DNA of 64,000 nucleotides, from NCBI RefSeq assembly GCF_040183065.1, contig NC_091120.1, positions 182,281,896 to 182,345,895 of the forward strand. The letters run 5' to 3'. This document shows positions 13,312 through 25,210 of this stretch, one piece after another. Both the position numbers and the translations under genes were made by a program. The notes beneath the pieces were generated by a model that was not told where the DNA came from, searched no databases, and saw nothing but the letters and a program-made list of their open reading frames with translations. Source of the stretch: Periplaneta americana (Eukaryota > Arthropoda > Insecta > Blattodea > Blattidae). Position 1 is the stretch's first letter. Each line of letters opens with the position of its first letter.

Positions 13312-13678
13312 TTTCAATTCAAAAGAGTTCCACAATATACCCACAGCATAAGGGACAGTAGGTTTAAAACAAAAGTAATTAGAAGTCATATTTATATTAA
13401 AAATTGTCAATCCCTAATTTTAGGTAAATTCTATTTACTAAGTCCACTACAAAATTTTCTGGAAAGACAATACCACTTAAGTTACCAATTGCCTTTAAGA
13501 ACATTTGATTTTGATAAAATAATATTGAATGTTAATATCTATATTTAAAATAATTTCTGTGTGCTCTATGCTTACTGAAACATAATGTTGACTATTTCAG
13601 TGTAATAAATTGCGAGAAATCGAAGTTATCTCATATTTCATGTTAGCATGTACATTTAAAAGATTATCAGTATTTTGT

Positions 13679-13681
<3 letters not shown>

Positions 13682-13715
<34 letters not shown>

Positions 13716-13716
13716 C
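13682..13716. repeat. (ATT)n microsatellite
   Basis: About eleven ATT units. Confidence 0.9.
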
Positions 13717-13947
13717 AGCTCAGTTTTCACACGGAGATGTGAAAGTAGTTCTAGAAAGAATATTCTCGACATTGTCATCACACTGTGGTTGTGAAGAAAC
13801 ATTTGTCGATGTGAAATTTTCACTAACCAGGAAAGAATCACTATGTGAATTTTTGCTAAAAAAATTCTAAAATTGAGCTCTGCAGTTTCTTAGAAATATC
13901 AAAGAACACTCAGAACGATAATGTGAAGTTTATATTAAAAATAGGAA

Positions 13948-14970
13948 GTGTTGTTGTTACCTAATGCTGGGCTTTGGCAACGAAGCCATTAGCGCTCTTA
14001 CTCTCCAATATTTCTCTGTAGTAGATCCATCAGGTAGAACTTCACAGGTTTGCAGATGATCTTCAGTCATTTCTTCTTCTTTGTTGCATGGAGGACAATT
14101 TGGATTCGTGTAAATTCCTATTTTATTCAAGTGTTTGGCCAAATAATCAGGTTCTGTATGCAGTCTGAATTATGCTACTGCAGTTTTACGTGGTATTTCT
14201 GGAATAATTTCTGTTTTTTTTTTTATTAAAATGCTTCATTTTTTATCTTTGGCTTTGGTACATTGTGCTTGGTTTTGGCTTGATTTTATATTTGTTTTTA
14301 ATTAGTCTTTTCATGGATGTAAAAGGTAGGTTTTTATTTGTATTCTGAATTAAACTGGATCCTTTTTTGGCAAGAAAATCAGCAGTTTCATTTCCAGCAA
14401 TTCCGCAATGTGCAGGTATCCATTGCAATTGAATTTTTTTCTGTAGTTTTTGAAATTGTTGAATCATTTTGTGACATTCTTTAATTTGGATTGACATCAT
14501 TATATATGAATTTATTGCATATAATGCTGCTTTAGAATCAGAGAGAATGACAGCATTTTGAAATTTATCTATTCCGTATAGTAGGTGTTGGAGTGAGATA
14601 TGAATAGCCGTTATTTCCGCATCAAAATTTGTTGTATGATATCCTGCTGGTTGATAAAATGAGAATAACGCACACGTAATTCCTGATCCTGAGTTGTTAT
14701 CGATAGTAGACCCATCTGTGTAGATATGTAACCATTCTTCCGGTGGGTATCTATTGTTCACAGCTTCTAATGCTAGTGCTTTTAGTACAGGTTTGGAAGT
14801 TTCAGATTTTGTAACTGGTTCTTCTAAATCTAGTTGAATGTTAATTGGTTCGAAGGTTAGAGGGTTTTCTCTGGTTAAAATGTTTTCTTTAGATTTAGAG
14901 AGATTCAATTCTATTTTTATTTCTGTGACTTTAGTGTCAAATGCAAAAACGTTTAATGAACTTTCCACAA
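13948..14970 (-). mobile_element. Second 5'-truncated copy of LINE family A
   Basis: The 241-codon frame (14968-14243) contains an RNase H domain: YTDGS, NFDAEITAI, LSDSKAALYAI, QWIPAHCGIAGNETADFLAKKGS. A downstream frame (14142-13957) has C-x2-C...H-x4-C, as in NPNCPPCNKEEEMTEDHLQT-C, the Cys/His knuckle often found after RNase H in such elements. A frame break separates the two. The 3' end carries the same GTTGTTGTT tail as the copy at 2079 but is clearly diverged. Confidence 0.82.
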
Positions 14971-15469
14971 TAAAATCAGAACTCGAACTAACGGGTGAAT
15001 ACTGCTCTTAAATGAGTTTAAAATCGACAATGCACAATATTTAACATCTGCACTGCAAAACTGTCAAAACAACCTTTACAATATGTTTCACAAGTTAAAG
15101 AAGCATTGTTATAATTCGAACGTGTACAAAACCCAAGCACAGGAATTATATTCAAGGAGGGGTGGGAGGACTATGCCTCATATTGATATAGATTTTGTTA
15201 CTCTAATAGTGAAAAATTAGAGAAGGGAAAACGATTACTAAATATGTCTTTTTTTTCTTTCAAAAAGTGCAAGAGGTGAGTTCAAACCCGATAACTCCTC
15301 CTTGTGTACGACCCTGTCTGAAATAATGCAACGAACTCATAGATACTACAGAAAAGTTGAATAGAAGTACAAAAAACAAAATCCTGGAACTGTGACCGAA
15401 CACGAGTACTGCTCATCCGGTCCTCAAATTTTGTTAATATTACAATATCCTCTTTTTATATTTGTACCG

Positions 15470-15765
15470 TGCCATGGTCTAAGACATGCTGCCTAGCACT
15501 CGCGTTACAGAATGCGTGCTAGTTTGAGTGCTCATGGGGGATGAAATTTTCACGTGAAATTTCGGCATGTATGGGACTAATGCCCACCCAGCATCGTGAT
15601 GCACTTGGGGAGCTATGATAGGTAGCGAAAATCCGGTTTCACAAACCAGCTGGGAGGATCATCGTGCTAACCACACAATACCTCCATTCTGGTTGAATGA
15701 TCGTCCATCCAGCTGGTCGGTCTGGACCCTTCATGGGCTGTAGTGCCACGGATTTACTTTTACTT
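15470..15765 (+). mobile_element. SINE-like repeat body
   Basis: It starts TACCGTGCCATGGTCTAAGAC and ends GGGCTGTAGTGCCACGGATT. It contains a tRNA-like head region (GGTCTAAGACATGCTGCCTAG) and a non-coding body. The boundaries are inferred. Confidence 0.45.
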
Positions 15766-15784
15766 TTTATATTGATTGTATTAT

Positions 15785-15895
15785 ATTACCATTAAGTACG
15801 AGAAAAATTCGTACCGGCACCAGGAATCGAACCCAGGACCTCTCAGCTGTGCGTGCTGAGTGCTCTTAACCAACTGAGCAATGCCAGGACACGAT
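15785..15895 (-). mobile_element. tRNA-derived SINE
   Basis: On the minus strand the A-box-like TTGCTCAGTTGGTTAAGAGC and the B-box GGTTCGATTCC are followed by GTACGAATTTTTCTCGTAC. The GAATTTTTCTC tail links it to other SINEs in the window. Confidence 0.7.
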
Positions 15896-16042
15896 CCACG
15901 ACGTCAGCCGAACTCCTCTCGTAGTATTATGTTACGGCCTTACTACTTGCATTTAAGACGATACACGTCATATATATACAGGAGCGCATATTAAATGACT
16001 TTATGGCCATATTCAACAACAGTTTCTGAAAACTGTTAACAT

Positions 16043-16102
16043 TATATATGTATCGAGTATGAATGAGGTGGGCGAGACCTCATTCATACTCGATACATAT
16101 AT
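16043..16102. repeat. Perfect 25-bp hairpin
   Basis: ATATATGTATCGAGTATGAA and following bases pair with the inverse ending TTCATACTCGATACATATAT around a 7-8 nt loop (GGGCGAG). Confidence 0.8.
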
Positions 16103-17549
16103 TGATTGTATTATTTTATTTCTATTTCTATTGTTGTAATATTCTGTATTCCATTCCTAGCAATGAATGAATAAATAAATAAATAAAATATTTAAAAAAA
16201 AAACTAAAAAAGTTGTTTTTGGAAAAAATATTTCCCTTTCAAGGTCTTAGACAATAAAATATACGCATAGAATTACATATGAATACACTTATACTGTATT
16301 ACTGTATGATCATTCCAGCAATACTGAAAATAAAGTTATTGAATCCTAATTGACAGAGGTTATCTTGTTAGCTTCTCGCCAGTAACATTACAACACAGAT
16401 CTAAATGAAAAGCTGTCCTGAATGTTCATACAACTCGTAATATATAAATATCTTTAAAAACTGTTTACTTTCAAATTAGTGTAAATCACATTTTCCATGA
16501 AAATTTATATCATTTTTTTATATATATAAATTGAACACTATTCTGACACAGGACAGAACAAATTTACAATCAAAACACTTTGCAGCTTTTAGAGTCCTAT
16601 AGTGACTCTGAGAACACTTTCGATATATCTTTCTTGGTAACAGGCTATGAATATATTTTCACAACGTTGACATTTCGTGCAACACGACCACACACGTTGC
16701 AACGTTCAGGCACTCTTTTCTATCAGTCACTGAATTGCACCACATATCATGCTCGGCATTACAAAAACGTCTATGCTAAAAGATAAACTATACACCCTTT
16801 CTCATCTCTCGTCAAAAGCATTCCTGTACGAACCATATTATTTAACTCTATGTTAAAATTATTCTAACGAAAAACTACACTTATCTTTAAAGCACTTGCA
16901 TTTTTTCATTTTTTTTTTTGCAATAAACTCTTTACAACTTGGTCCCAACATCATTTTACAAGTTTTTAAAAACTCTTTTTATCTTTCCCGTCGTGATAAA
17001 ATGTGTTACCTCTCAACACTGTCACTCTCACCACAACTTCAAATCACAACCTGAGACAGTTTATAGTACTCACTGCACAGATGAACACATACATCTCTCA
17101 ACAAGGCATTTTTGTCTAGTAATTAGGCTTAAATCGCTGATAAGACGATGTTTATAACACTGTGTGTCATATGTTATGGAATCCCATGTAATGGTTCTCT
17201 GTACCAAGATATCTTGGATTCAAAATCTAGTATCAACTTTCACTACAAGAAAAGAGATGCTTTTTATATGCATCTATATTGGAATTCACAACACAAAAAC
17301 TCTCTCATTATCTGGTTCGTGGTCACTATAACAAACATAATAGTTTTCCAGTGGCAGTGTAAATACACACATCAAAATTGTCTAAGGAACAACTAAAAAA
17401 TTTGAAATATTGAGAAAATTGACCAAGTTACAAAACTGAACGGAAGTGAATATTAAAGTGCTAGTCATTTGTCATTCTACCAGGTTACCATAGTAACCAA
17501 CGTTGTTATTTTGTATTGTTACATTGGAAATAATAAAATTAGTGTGTTT

Positions 17550-18288
17550 GGAGGAAATATTTTATTTTTAAAATTCAAAATATTGGCCTACTACCGGAAT
17601 CAACGGAGTTTGTTGATGCAACAAGACTTGAAGAGTCTTGAAGGAATTCTGTTGGAAGACGTTCAGGAATCTTTGCCACATTGTAATAAAACCCTCAGGG
17701 CTCTGCAGAATGAGATCATTATACATCTCGCAACTGATTGACAAGAAGAAGATTGTGTTCTTCACAAACAAGACAGCAGCTCTGCCTGTGGACGATGAGT
17801 TCCAGAAACTCTGGCGTTCTGTGGTAGTTGAGAGCACAGATAACCCGAAGATAGAGGAATATCTGGAGAAACGGGGAATCCGCTTAATGGAAGATCATAG
17901 ACCCAAGAAGGCGACATTCCACAAGCGTAAGAAATTGTAATATGACATTTCCCACAGTATACAAAAAACGTTTTGTACAATAGCGACGTATTCAGTACGA
18001 AAAATTCATTAGCTTCATTGTTTACTGATAATGTCTGAGCAGTGAATGTAATAACTCTGACTTTTGAGTGCAGAAGCATGTAGAACAGCGTCGTCAGACA
18101 CAGCCTAAACGGAGCGGAGCACTCCACTATAACTCATTGCGTGCTCCGGTGCTTCCACAGACATAAGCAACTTCACGCTCCGACTGGACGTCTCTAGCAC
18201 CACAACTGGTTTCGGAGCTTACAACTCTGACACTACTGATGTAGAGTAATGTAATAAATATTATTTTTCGTTGTAATAAAAAAACGAC
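17550..18288 (+). pseudogene. GTF2E2: Retrocopy of TFIIE subunit beta (GTF2E2), 3' part, decayed
   Basis: The plus-strand translation from about 17590 gives [20 protein letters not shown] then [20 protein letters not shown]. After a frameshift near 17720 it continues as [42 protein letters not shown] and [12 protein letters not shown]-stop at 17940. [15 protein letters not shown] and KIEEYL are diagnostic of the core and C-terminal part of TFIIE-beta, which helps recruit TFIIH to RNA polymerase II. No intron remains, the 5' part is missing, and an AATAAA at 18253 precedes a short A-run. The 12-bp repeat ATTAGTGTGTTT at 17538-17549 and 18289-18300 flanks the insert, as for LINE-mediated retrotransposition. 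The stop after KRKKL comes earlier than I expect for the family, so the C-terminus may also be lost. Confidence 0.85.
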
Positions 18289-18400
18289 ATTAGTGTGTTT
18301 TAACAGGGGACATATGCAACTAAAAACTGTCTAAAATCGTCATAAACAGTTAAGAATAGTTTTAATGACGGAAGAACATCGTCATTTAAATCATCATTAA

Positions 18401-18609
18401 ATGTTTAAGGCGATTGGCATAATTGAAAGTGGCGGAACACAAGCTGATGCTGCAATGGCTCTAAATACAGGAAGAGGTGTAATTTCAAGAATGTGGAGTA
18501 ATTATAAACAATTTGGCAGTCCAGAAGAAAGGCACCAAGGAAAACCAAGGGTTACCACTGCAAGACAACACACATTTCTGTACCTTAAAGCCCTGAGAGA
18601 GAGAACTTC
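18401..18609 (+). pseudogene. Tc1 transposase, N-terminal fragment
   Basis: The frame from MFKAIGIIESGGTQADAAMA shows a paired-like helix-turn-helix and the GRPR-like HQGKPRVTTARQ, typical of Tc1-family DNA-binding domains. It is broken after KALRERTS by the 700-bp insertion that starts at 18610. Confidence 0.8.
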
Positions 18610-19309
18610 GGTAATTTCTTGGGGACTTGGCCCCCAAACCTTCATGCAATTAATTTATAATAATTAACCGGTCCATCACATTTGAGTTGAAGGTACCGGT
18701 ACATTCTTTAATAAATCACTGAAAAACAAATGTGAATATACAGGATGTGGAGTGTGTACGAAATTATTATTATTTTTGGTGCATCATTTTTACGTAAATA
18801 ACAAATAAAAACTAACATGCCACATAACATTATTTTAAGAAATACAGGAAACAAGCATGAATAATATTCACCATTCTTAATTATCATGGGATAGAAAAAA
18901 AAGTATGGAATAGAAATTACATACAAATGTGCGTGTAATAAACAATAAGCAAACCATCTTCTATTAATCATTTCAAAACAACGTGAATATAGCGTGGATT
19001 GTGTAGGAAAATAATTTCTTATATGTTGTTCCCAATGTGCATCATTGTTAACTTATGAAAACAAATGAAATTTAACATGGCATATAAACACTATTTGAAG
19101 AAAGATAGGAGATATTAAGTAATATTCATCGTTCTTAATGATCTTCGGATGGAAAATAACAATGAAATATGTATAAAATAGAAATTACATACAGGTGAGC
19201 ATATAAAAAAGAGTAAGTAGAATCATTTATTTGATTAATAAGCTTAAATTACTCCAGGTTTAGTGTAAGAGTGGTCTATGTAACGAGTACCGGGTACTAG
19301 GAAAATACC
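18610..19309. mobile_element. DNA element with 8-bp duplication inserted in the Tc1 transposase
   Basis: AGAACTTC at 18602-18609 is repeated at 19310-19317. The ends GGTAATTTCTTGGGG and GGTATTTTCCTAG (inverted right end) agree only partly. The interior holds two diverged tandem units (about 18735-18970 and 18980-19200). An inverted relative of the unit lies at about 55190-55340. The superfamily is uncertain; an 8-bp duplication fits hAT, P or Merlin. Confidence 0.6.
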
Positions 19310-20060
19310 AGAACTTCAACTGCCACAATGTTAAGAAGTGCCTTGCAAAATGTAAGTAACGTAATTGTTTCAACTCAAACTATCAGAAATAGACTGCATG
19401 AAAGAGGCCTTCATGCCCGTCGACCTTTAAGGTGTCCAGTTATTCGTCATGGAAATCGAGCACATCGTGTATTGTGCTGCCCACAACATCAAAATTGGAC
19501 AGTGGATGATCTTTACAGATGAATCACGCTTCGGTTTGCACCCAGACTCGAGAAGAGTCCTCATATGGAGGCCACCAGGTGACGCAGAAAGGCTTAGGAA
19601 CGTACAGGAGATCCACAAATTTCAAGGAGCTTCTATCATGGTCTAGGGAGGAATAATGACCAATAGAAAGACGGACCTCGTTGTTGTAAGAGGAACACAG
19701 CGAGCAAATGTTTATATTCTAAACATTTTGCAACCTTTGGTGCTTCCGATTGCTGAAGAGTAAGGGCCTAAATTCCTCTACATGCATAATAATACCAGAG
19801 CACATGTTGCCAGAGTGGTGTGTCAATGGTTTCAAACACACAATATTCAAGTGCTACAGTAGCCTGCACAATCTCCTGATCTAAACCCCATAGAGCACCT
19901 TTGGAATAACCTTCAAAGAAACGTCTAGACAACAACCAGTGCCTTGATCAGCTGTACGCTCGGCTTAGACATCACTGGGAGAACATTTCTCAAGATGAGA
20001 TTTTCCATCTTATTTCGTCAATGCCAATCACCTTAAACATTTCATCATGGTTTAAATGAT
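19310..20060 (+). pseudogene. Tc1 transposase, catalytic fragment
   Basis: It resumes with TIRNRLHERGLHARRPLRCP, then FTDESRFGLHPDSRR (first catalytic Asp), LYMHNNTRAHVARVVCQWFQ and SPDLNPIEHLWNN (catalytic Glu). In the second block the expected Asp of HDNA is Asn. In-frame stops follow GASIMV, LPIAEE, IQVLQ and LQRNV. It is clearly inactive. Confidence 0.85.
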
Positions 20061-20439
20061 GACGTTCTTCCATCATGAAAACTATTCTTTACTGTTTATT
20101 ACGATTTTACACTGGTTTTAGTTACATATTTCCCCTGTTAAAACACACTAATTTAATTCTTTCCAATGTAACAACACAAAATAACAATGTTGGTTACTAT
20201 GGTAACCAGGTAAAATGACAATTAATGTCTAGTACTTTATATTCACTTCTGTTAAGTTTTGTAACTTGGTCAATTTTCTTGATATTTCAAATTTTTTAGT
20301 TGTTCCTCAGACAATTTTGATGTGTGTAATTTCATTTTTGATGTGAGGTGTCTGCAAAGTGGAACTCATTACATTATATTATTGTGATGTACCAAACTAT
20401 GCATGATATTCCCGTACAGGAATTCTGCAGTACCATATG

Positions 20440-20530
20440 GTGAAAAATTCTCTCCAGCACCGGGACTCGAACCCAGGTTTTCAGCTCTACGTACTGACGC
20501 TTTATCCACTAAGCCACACCAGATCCAGTT
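20440..20530 (-). mobile_element. tRNA-derived SINE
   Basis: On the minus strand GTGGCTTAGTGGATAAAGC (A-box) and GGTTCGAGTCC (B-box) are followed by GAGAATTTTTCACC. It lies just outside the Tc1 element. Confidence 0.7.
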
Positions 20531-21135
20531 CTGATGCTGGATACAATCCACTCATTTACTGCAATGTTAGACACCTATTGAAATACTTTCATACAATTTA
20601 ATTACAACTACTCTAACACGTCTTTCTATCTAATTTAAATTTAAGATTTGTTCTTCGTTGCTAAAGACTACTGAGAATTGTTAGTGTGTTGTGGTCTATT
20701 TATTTAATATTCGATGATAAGCGCAAACTCTGTTTGTTTTAATGGGAAAGACCACCATGGACATTACATTATGTGATAGAAAAAGCACTTAGACAGAGAA
20801 CCAATTAACTAGAATTCCAAAATTATTAACCATCTTACCATATAATTCAGTTCTGATGACAATCTCTCGTCATTTCACTAATTGATTCAATCGATTTTGC
20901 TTTAAATTTATTATACATTTCCATATATGTCAGACACTGACAATAATGAAATAATGATACATACTGGAACATCGATTATCGTCATATTTGATTATAATTG
21001 TTTCTACTAACTGTTGTTCACTATTTAATACCATTAAATTAGGTTATTGTTGAAATTCTCCAAGTAGTAATTTTTGCTGGATCATATATCAGTAAATATC
21101 TCTTACTGGAAGTAGAATGTCTATATCTGATGATG

Positions 21136-21136
21136 A

Positions 21137-21186
<50 letters not shown>
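21136..21186. repeat. (ATT)n microsatellite
   Basis: About sixteen uninterrupted ATT units. Confidence 0.95.
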
Positions 21187-21273
21187 TGAACACTGAAAGT
21201 GTATGCATGTAAATATGATAATTATATGTGCACAAAACCGCCTTTGCTTATCATAAAATAAATAAATTTTCAT

Positions 21274-21305
21274 TAACGTTTTCGATACTTGTGTATCATC
21301 TTCAG
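21274..21305 (-). ncRNA. Hammerhead-ribozyme-like motif (left arm)
   Basis: The minus strand reads CTGAAGA, a single T, then the hairpin GATAC-ACAA-GTATC, then GAAA and ACGTTA. CUGANGA, hairpin, GAAA and a UUA cleavage-like triplet are in the order of a type I hammerhead with a very short stem III (AAC/GUU). The extra T between CUGANGA and stem II departs from the consensus. Activity is unproven. Confidence 0.4.
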
Positions 21306-21763
21306 ATGTGAAATGTTAGATTAATATGATGAAAACCTTGCCTATTAGATGGAACTTAATGTGGTAATTTTCGGGTCATATTAGTGTGATTGCTTGGACT
21401 TAACTTAGGTTGATCTATGATATACATGCTATGTTAGGTTAAATCACTGCGAGTCATATGATATGATCTAAAATATAAAATAAAACTGTTTAAGAATTGT
21501 AACCACTATTAGCGTAGTTATTGAAATGTGAACACTTTGTATGAACAATAACTACGCTAATAGTGGTTACAATTCTTAAACAGTTTTATTTTATATTTTA
21601 GATCATATCACATGACTCGCAGTGATTTAACCTAACATAGCATGTATATCATAGATCAACCTAAGTTAAGTCCAAGCAATCACACTAATATGACCCGAAA
21701 ATTACCACATTAAGTTCCATCTAATAGGCAAGGTTTTCATCATATTAATCTAACATTTCACAT

Positions 21764-21795
21764 CTGAAGATGATACACATGTATCGAAAACGTTA
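21764..21795 (+). ncRNA. Hammerhead-ribozyme-like motif (right arm)
   Basis: The same motif as the left arm, on the plus strand: CTGAAGA, T, hairpin GATAC-ACAT-GTATC, GAAA, ACGTTA. One loop base differs from the left-arm copy while the hairpin stem is kept. Confidence 0.4.
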
Positions 21796-21852
21796 ATGAA
21801 AATTTATTTATTTTATGATAAGCAAATGCGGTTTTGTACACATATAATTATA

Positions 21853-24809
21853 GTCAAATATCAATAGCTTATCGGCAAACTTCAACATGAAATTGATGTA
21901 AATTTGTGTTATGTGCCTACCAGCATCTTATTGCAGTAAGATTTCATGGTGATGTATTTCATTATCTTTTAAGGCTTTTGACTGATTATTTTCAGAGAAT
22001 ATTACATCTTCTGTATATTTGAATTATGAATTTTATCAATTTAATTTACTTATGCTTTAAAACTATACAAATTGTCCCAATATATAACTAACTACAGCTT
22101 CCCTGGTACTTTTAAATACACGCCCTAAGTTTGATTACTTTATACGAATCTTATAAAATACTAAATGGTATCTAAAAAAATGCAATTTGGGTCTTTTAGA
22201 TTCTAAAAATTCGGGGCATAATTACCATTTAGAGACGTAAAAATTATTACCATATAAAAGTGTATTAGTATATCAGTTCTAAGAACCATCATTTAAAATT
22301 TCAGAGAAAAACAGAAATGGTAAGATGGTTAATTCTGTACTCAACTATTCTGTGACTGTTTTATATGCCATTTTCTGCTTTAGTTCTGTTTAATAGTAAT
22401 TGGCTTCATTGAAAATGAGACAGTTGTACTATTACAATTACCAGGTCAAGTAAAAAAATTATATATAATGGAATAAGAGCTGTATATTATGTAAATTATT
22501 TTCTAGCACAAAATGCTGTTGGCTTTATGCAAACGCTTTTACAATTTTCTTTAGAAGCTTACTTTCTGATATCCCTATACATTAAACTGGTCATCATATT
22601 TCTAAAAATTATATGTTCTTCAACGGAAAATAAATCTAAAAATCTGAATTGAATAGCCCATGCTTGTCAAAGCACGAAGCTCTTCTCTCTTACAACTTCT
22701 TGAAATTCTGATAAGTACTTAGGAATTTTCAACAAAATATGATTTGTAAGTTGTAACATACAGCTGTCTAATTTACCACAATCAATGGAACAATATACCA
22801 AAGATACTCATTTTTACATTCTTCTAGATATGTTCCAACCTAACAGATAGCAGTAATGTATATTATTTTCATTATTTCTACATAGAGATCATAAAACTTT
22901 TAAGGATAATGTATAATCTGGAATGTAGTAAAAACGTCATCCCAGAGCCCTGATAGTTTAATTCATAACTTTACACAACATATTTAAATAGATATTTGTT
23001 AAAAATTGATTATACTTCTGAAGGATTGCAAGTTAGCATGCACATCACCTAATTACAATGTTTTCAAGTATGTAATTATTAATATTTCACATTTTTATTA
23101 TAATCTCTGCTATATAACTTCAGTTTTTTAGCATTGAGATAACCAAAAGAAACTTCCAGCAATAAAAGAATATACTACACCTATTTTCAAAGAGTCTTCC
23201 TTTGTGTAACTTAATATCTGTATGTTAGTTGCAGTAGTTTTCTTTTATATTATGATAAGTCTTCTATTACTATAGAAATATTAGAAGTTTCTTTCAATAT
23301 GACAATGCAAGAAATGGATAAGCGTTTTACAAATCCATTTTGATCTCATATTCGTACATAATGTCATTTTATATTCCAAGATACATTTATTAAAAAATAT
23401 GTCAGGGGTTAGAAAACATTTAGCAACATAATACAAATAAAACTCTGAATGTTATTGTGAAATAGCAATTACATTATTTAATTCCATACTATATTGTTCA
23501 CACTCTTAGGGATTCACTCCTAGTACCTACTCTCTTTCCAGCTAAAGATTGAAGTAAATGTAAATAAATGCACGTGGCATAATGGTTCCTGATTGGCTAT
23601 TGGACGCACAACGCCTCCAAACTCATACTTGTCATCTTCTTCCTCACATTAAAATAGTTCCTTCTAAAATAATAAAATGTATAAAATACACGGAATACAA
23701 ATGAATTAAACATGCTTATAAGAACACTTTGTTACGATTTAAACAACATGTTTATATGAGTGGTTTCAGACATTGCATGTTAAATCATTGTGACGTGTAT
23801 AATGGCAACGCGCATGCATAATAGGCATTAAATCCCTCCCAAGGTGACTTGCAGCTTCAGCACAGCTGGTGTAACACAGTGCGAGATTCAGTGTTGCCAA
23901 CCTCAAATACATTTCTGTAGAATTAAAGAAATTCTCCACTCTTCAAAGAATAACATTTAATCACGAATCTACAGAAAAAGAAAATCCACTATTCCCAGTA
24001 GAGAAATAATAAATATTAACCCTCTGTGAGCATTTTACGGGTTAGTTCAATGAATGTGTTGAAATGTCTGCAATATATCAAGACGTTTGCTGCTCTGTGT
24101 GATCACTTGCTGAAAATAATGCGCCCTGGTGGCTGCTTTGGTAGCTAGCTTGCGATTGCGGAGTAATACATTTCGGTTTTATTTACGTCTACTTCAATCT
24201 GTAGTTGGAAAGAGAGTAGTTCTAACGCTACCATCATCATTACTAATGTTGTTTTTTTTTTTTTTTGTATAATGATATCAAAACTGCTAAGATTTATCTG
24301 AAAATCATATGTAGCCAAGTGAAATTGGCACTGGAATCAAGCATCAAAACATAAAGAATGAAATTAGTAAAATAATTATTCGCTTTGTACATTTAAAACA
24401 AAAATTTATGTGTTAACATATAAATGATAGTGTAGAATTTGAAAAGAGCCTTCAGAATTTCCACCACAATCTTCCGATCTCATAAAAGGAAATTTCAAAA
24501 GATTTAAGGATATTACTGTATTGTGATATGTAACTTTGTTCGAAGTTATAATCTGAGAGAAAAAGATTTATATGTCGCTACATTTTATTTTGGAATGAAC
24601 TGTCCCTGTAACAACTAAAATGATTCAATTATCGTCATTTTAATAACTGTAGTACTTTTGTGGAACAATGATTGAGGTTCCATTATACTATAAATCATCA
24701 CGAATATCATACGTTAATAAACAATCACTGAAGTCTCAAAAAATTGTTTTGTTCTTCTCCACCCTTCTCATAGTGGCACTACTGACCATGTTTTTCAGTG
24801 AACAAACTA
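21853..24809. other. Gene-free AT-rich stretch
   Basis: No exon with convincing homology, RNA gene or clear repeat was recognised on either strand. A CCAAT-type sequence (GATTGGCTATTGG near 23592) and a slightly GC-richer patch near 24115-24160 were noted without further support. Confidence 0.5.
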
Positions 24810-25210
24810 TAGTCCCGATGCTGTTATTCCTGGCGTGACTCTGCCTCTTTGCTTACGTCTTAGAAAGTGAAGGCTTTATAAAGTCTAGGTAGGTAGTATC
24901 CTTCGCCATTTTTGTTCTTACGTTGCCGAGCTACCATACGAGGAATCTATTTGCCACACCGTTAAACATTATCATGTCGTAGCTCCTATGATAATAAATC
25001 AAACGCAATATAATTCAGCAAATAATTGAGCGGCAAATAACGTCTTCGTGTGCTTTCTGCAAACGCCAACGAAAGATCTAAAATGGCGGGCGATTATATT
25101 AAGTATTTATCGAGCCTTAAGAAATGAATCAGCGAATCACAAGACACACACGTTTAAATGTAGCTGACCTGCAACGCGATTGGCTGCCGGAAAGTAGAGC
25201 GACGGGACTA
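24810..25210. mobile_element. MITE with TAGTCCCG ends
   Basis: The left end TAGTCCCGATGCTG and the inverted right end TAGTCCCGTCGCTC are both flanked by TA. The length is 401 bp and no open frame is seen. The TA duplication suggests a Tc1/mariner-type source. Confidence 0.55.

Larger units (their letters stand above)
17366..20326 (+). mobile_element. Dead Tc1-like transposon with ~190-bp terminal repeats and two nested insertions
   Basis: The left end CACACATCAAAATTGTCT and its inverse AGACAATTTTGATGTGTG are flanked by TA (17364-17365 and 20327-20328), as expected for Tc1/mariner. The terminal repeats are long and include GGTTACCATAGTAACCAACG near 17482 and its inverse near 20192. The left repeat is interrupted by a GTF2E2 retrocopy (17550-18288) and the transposase by another DNA element (18610-19309). 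Without these the element would be about 1.5 kb, a normal Tc1 size. Confidence 0.88.
21219..21852. repeat. Near-perfect 0.63-kb palindrome (fold-back element)
   Basis: The arms, about 21219-21523 and 21546-21852, are inverted copies differing at only a few bases, around a 22-bp centre. Each arm contains a hammerhead-like motif (separate entries). No open frame of note. Such high arm identity suggests a recent origin or arm-to-arm gene conversion. Confidence 0.9.

Noticed and set aside
17762-18127. 121-codon minus-strand frame.
   Set aside because: It is antisense to the GTF2E2 retrocopy and its 3' untranslated part, without recognisable domains.
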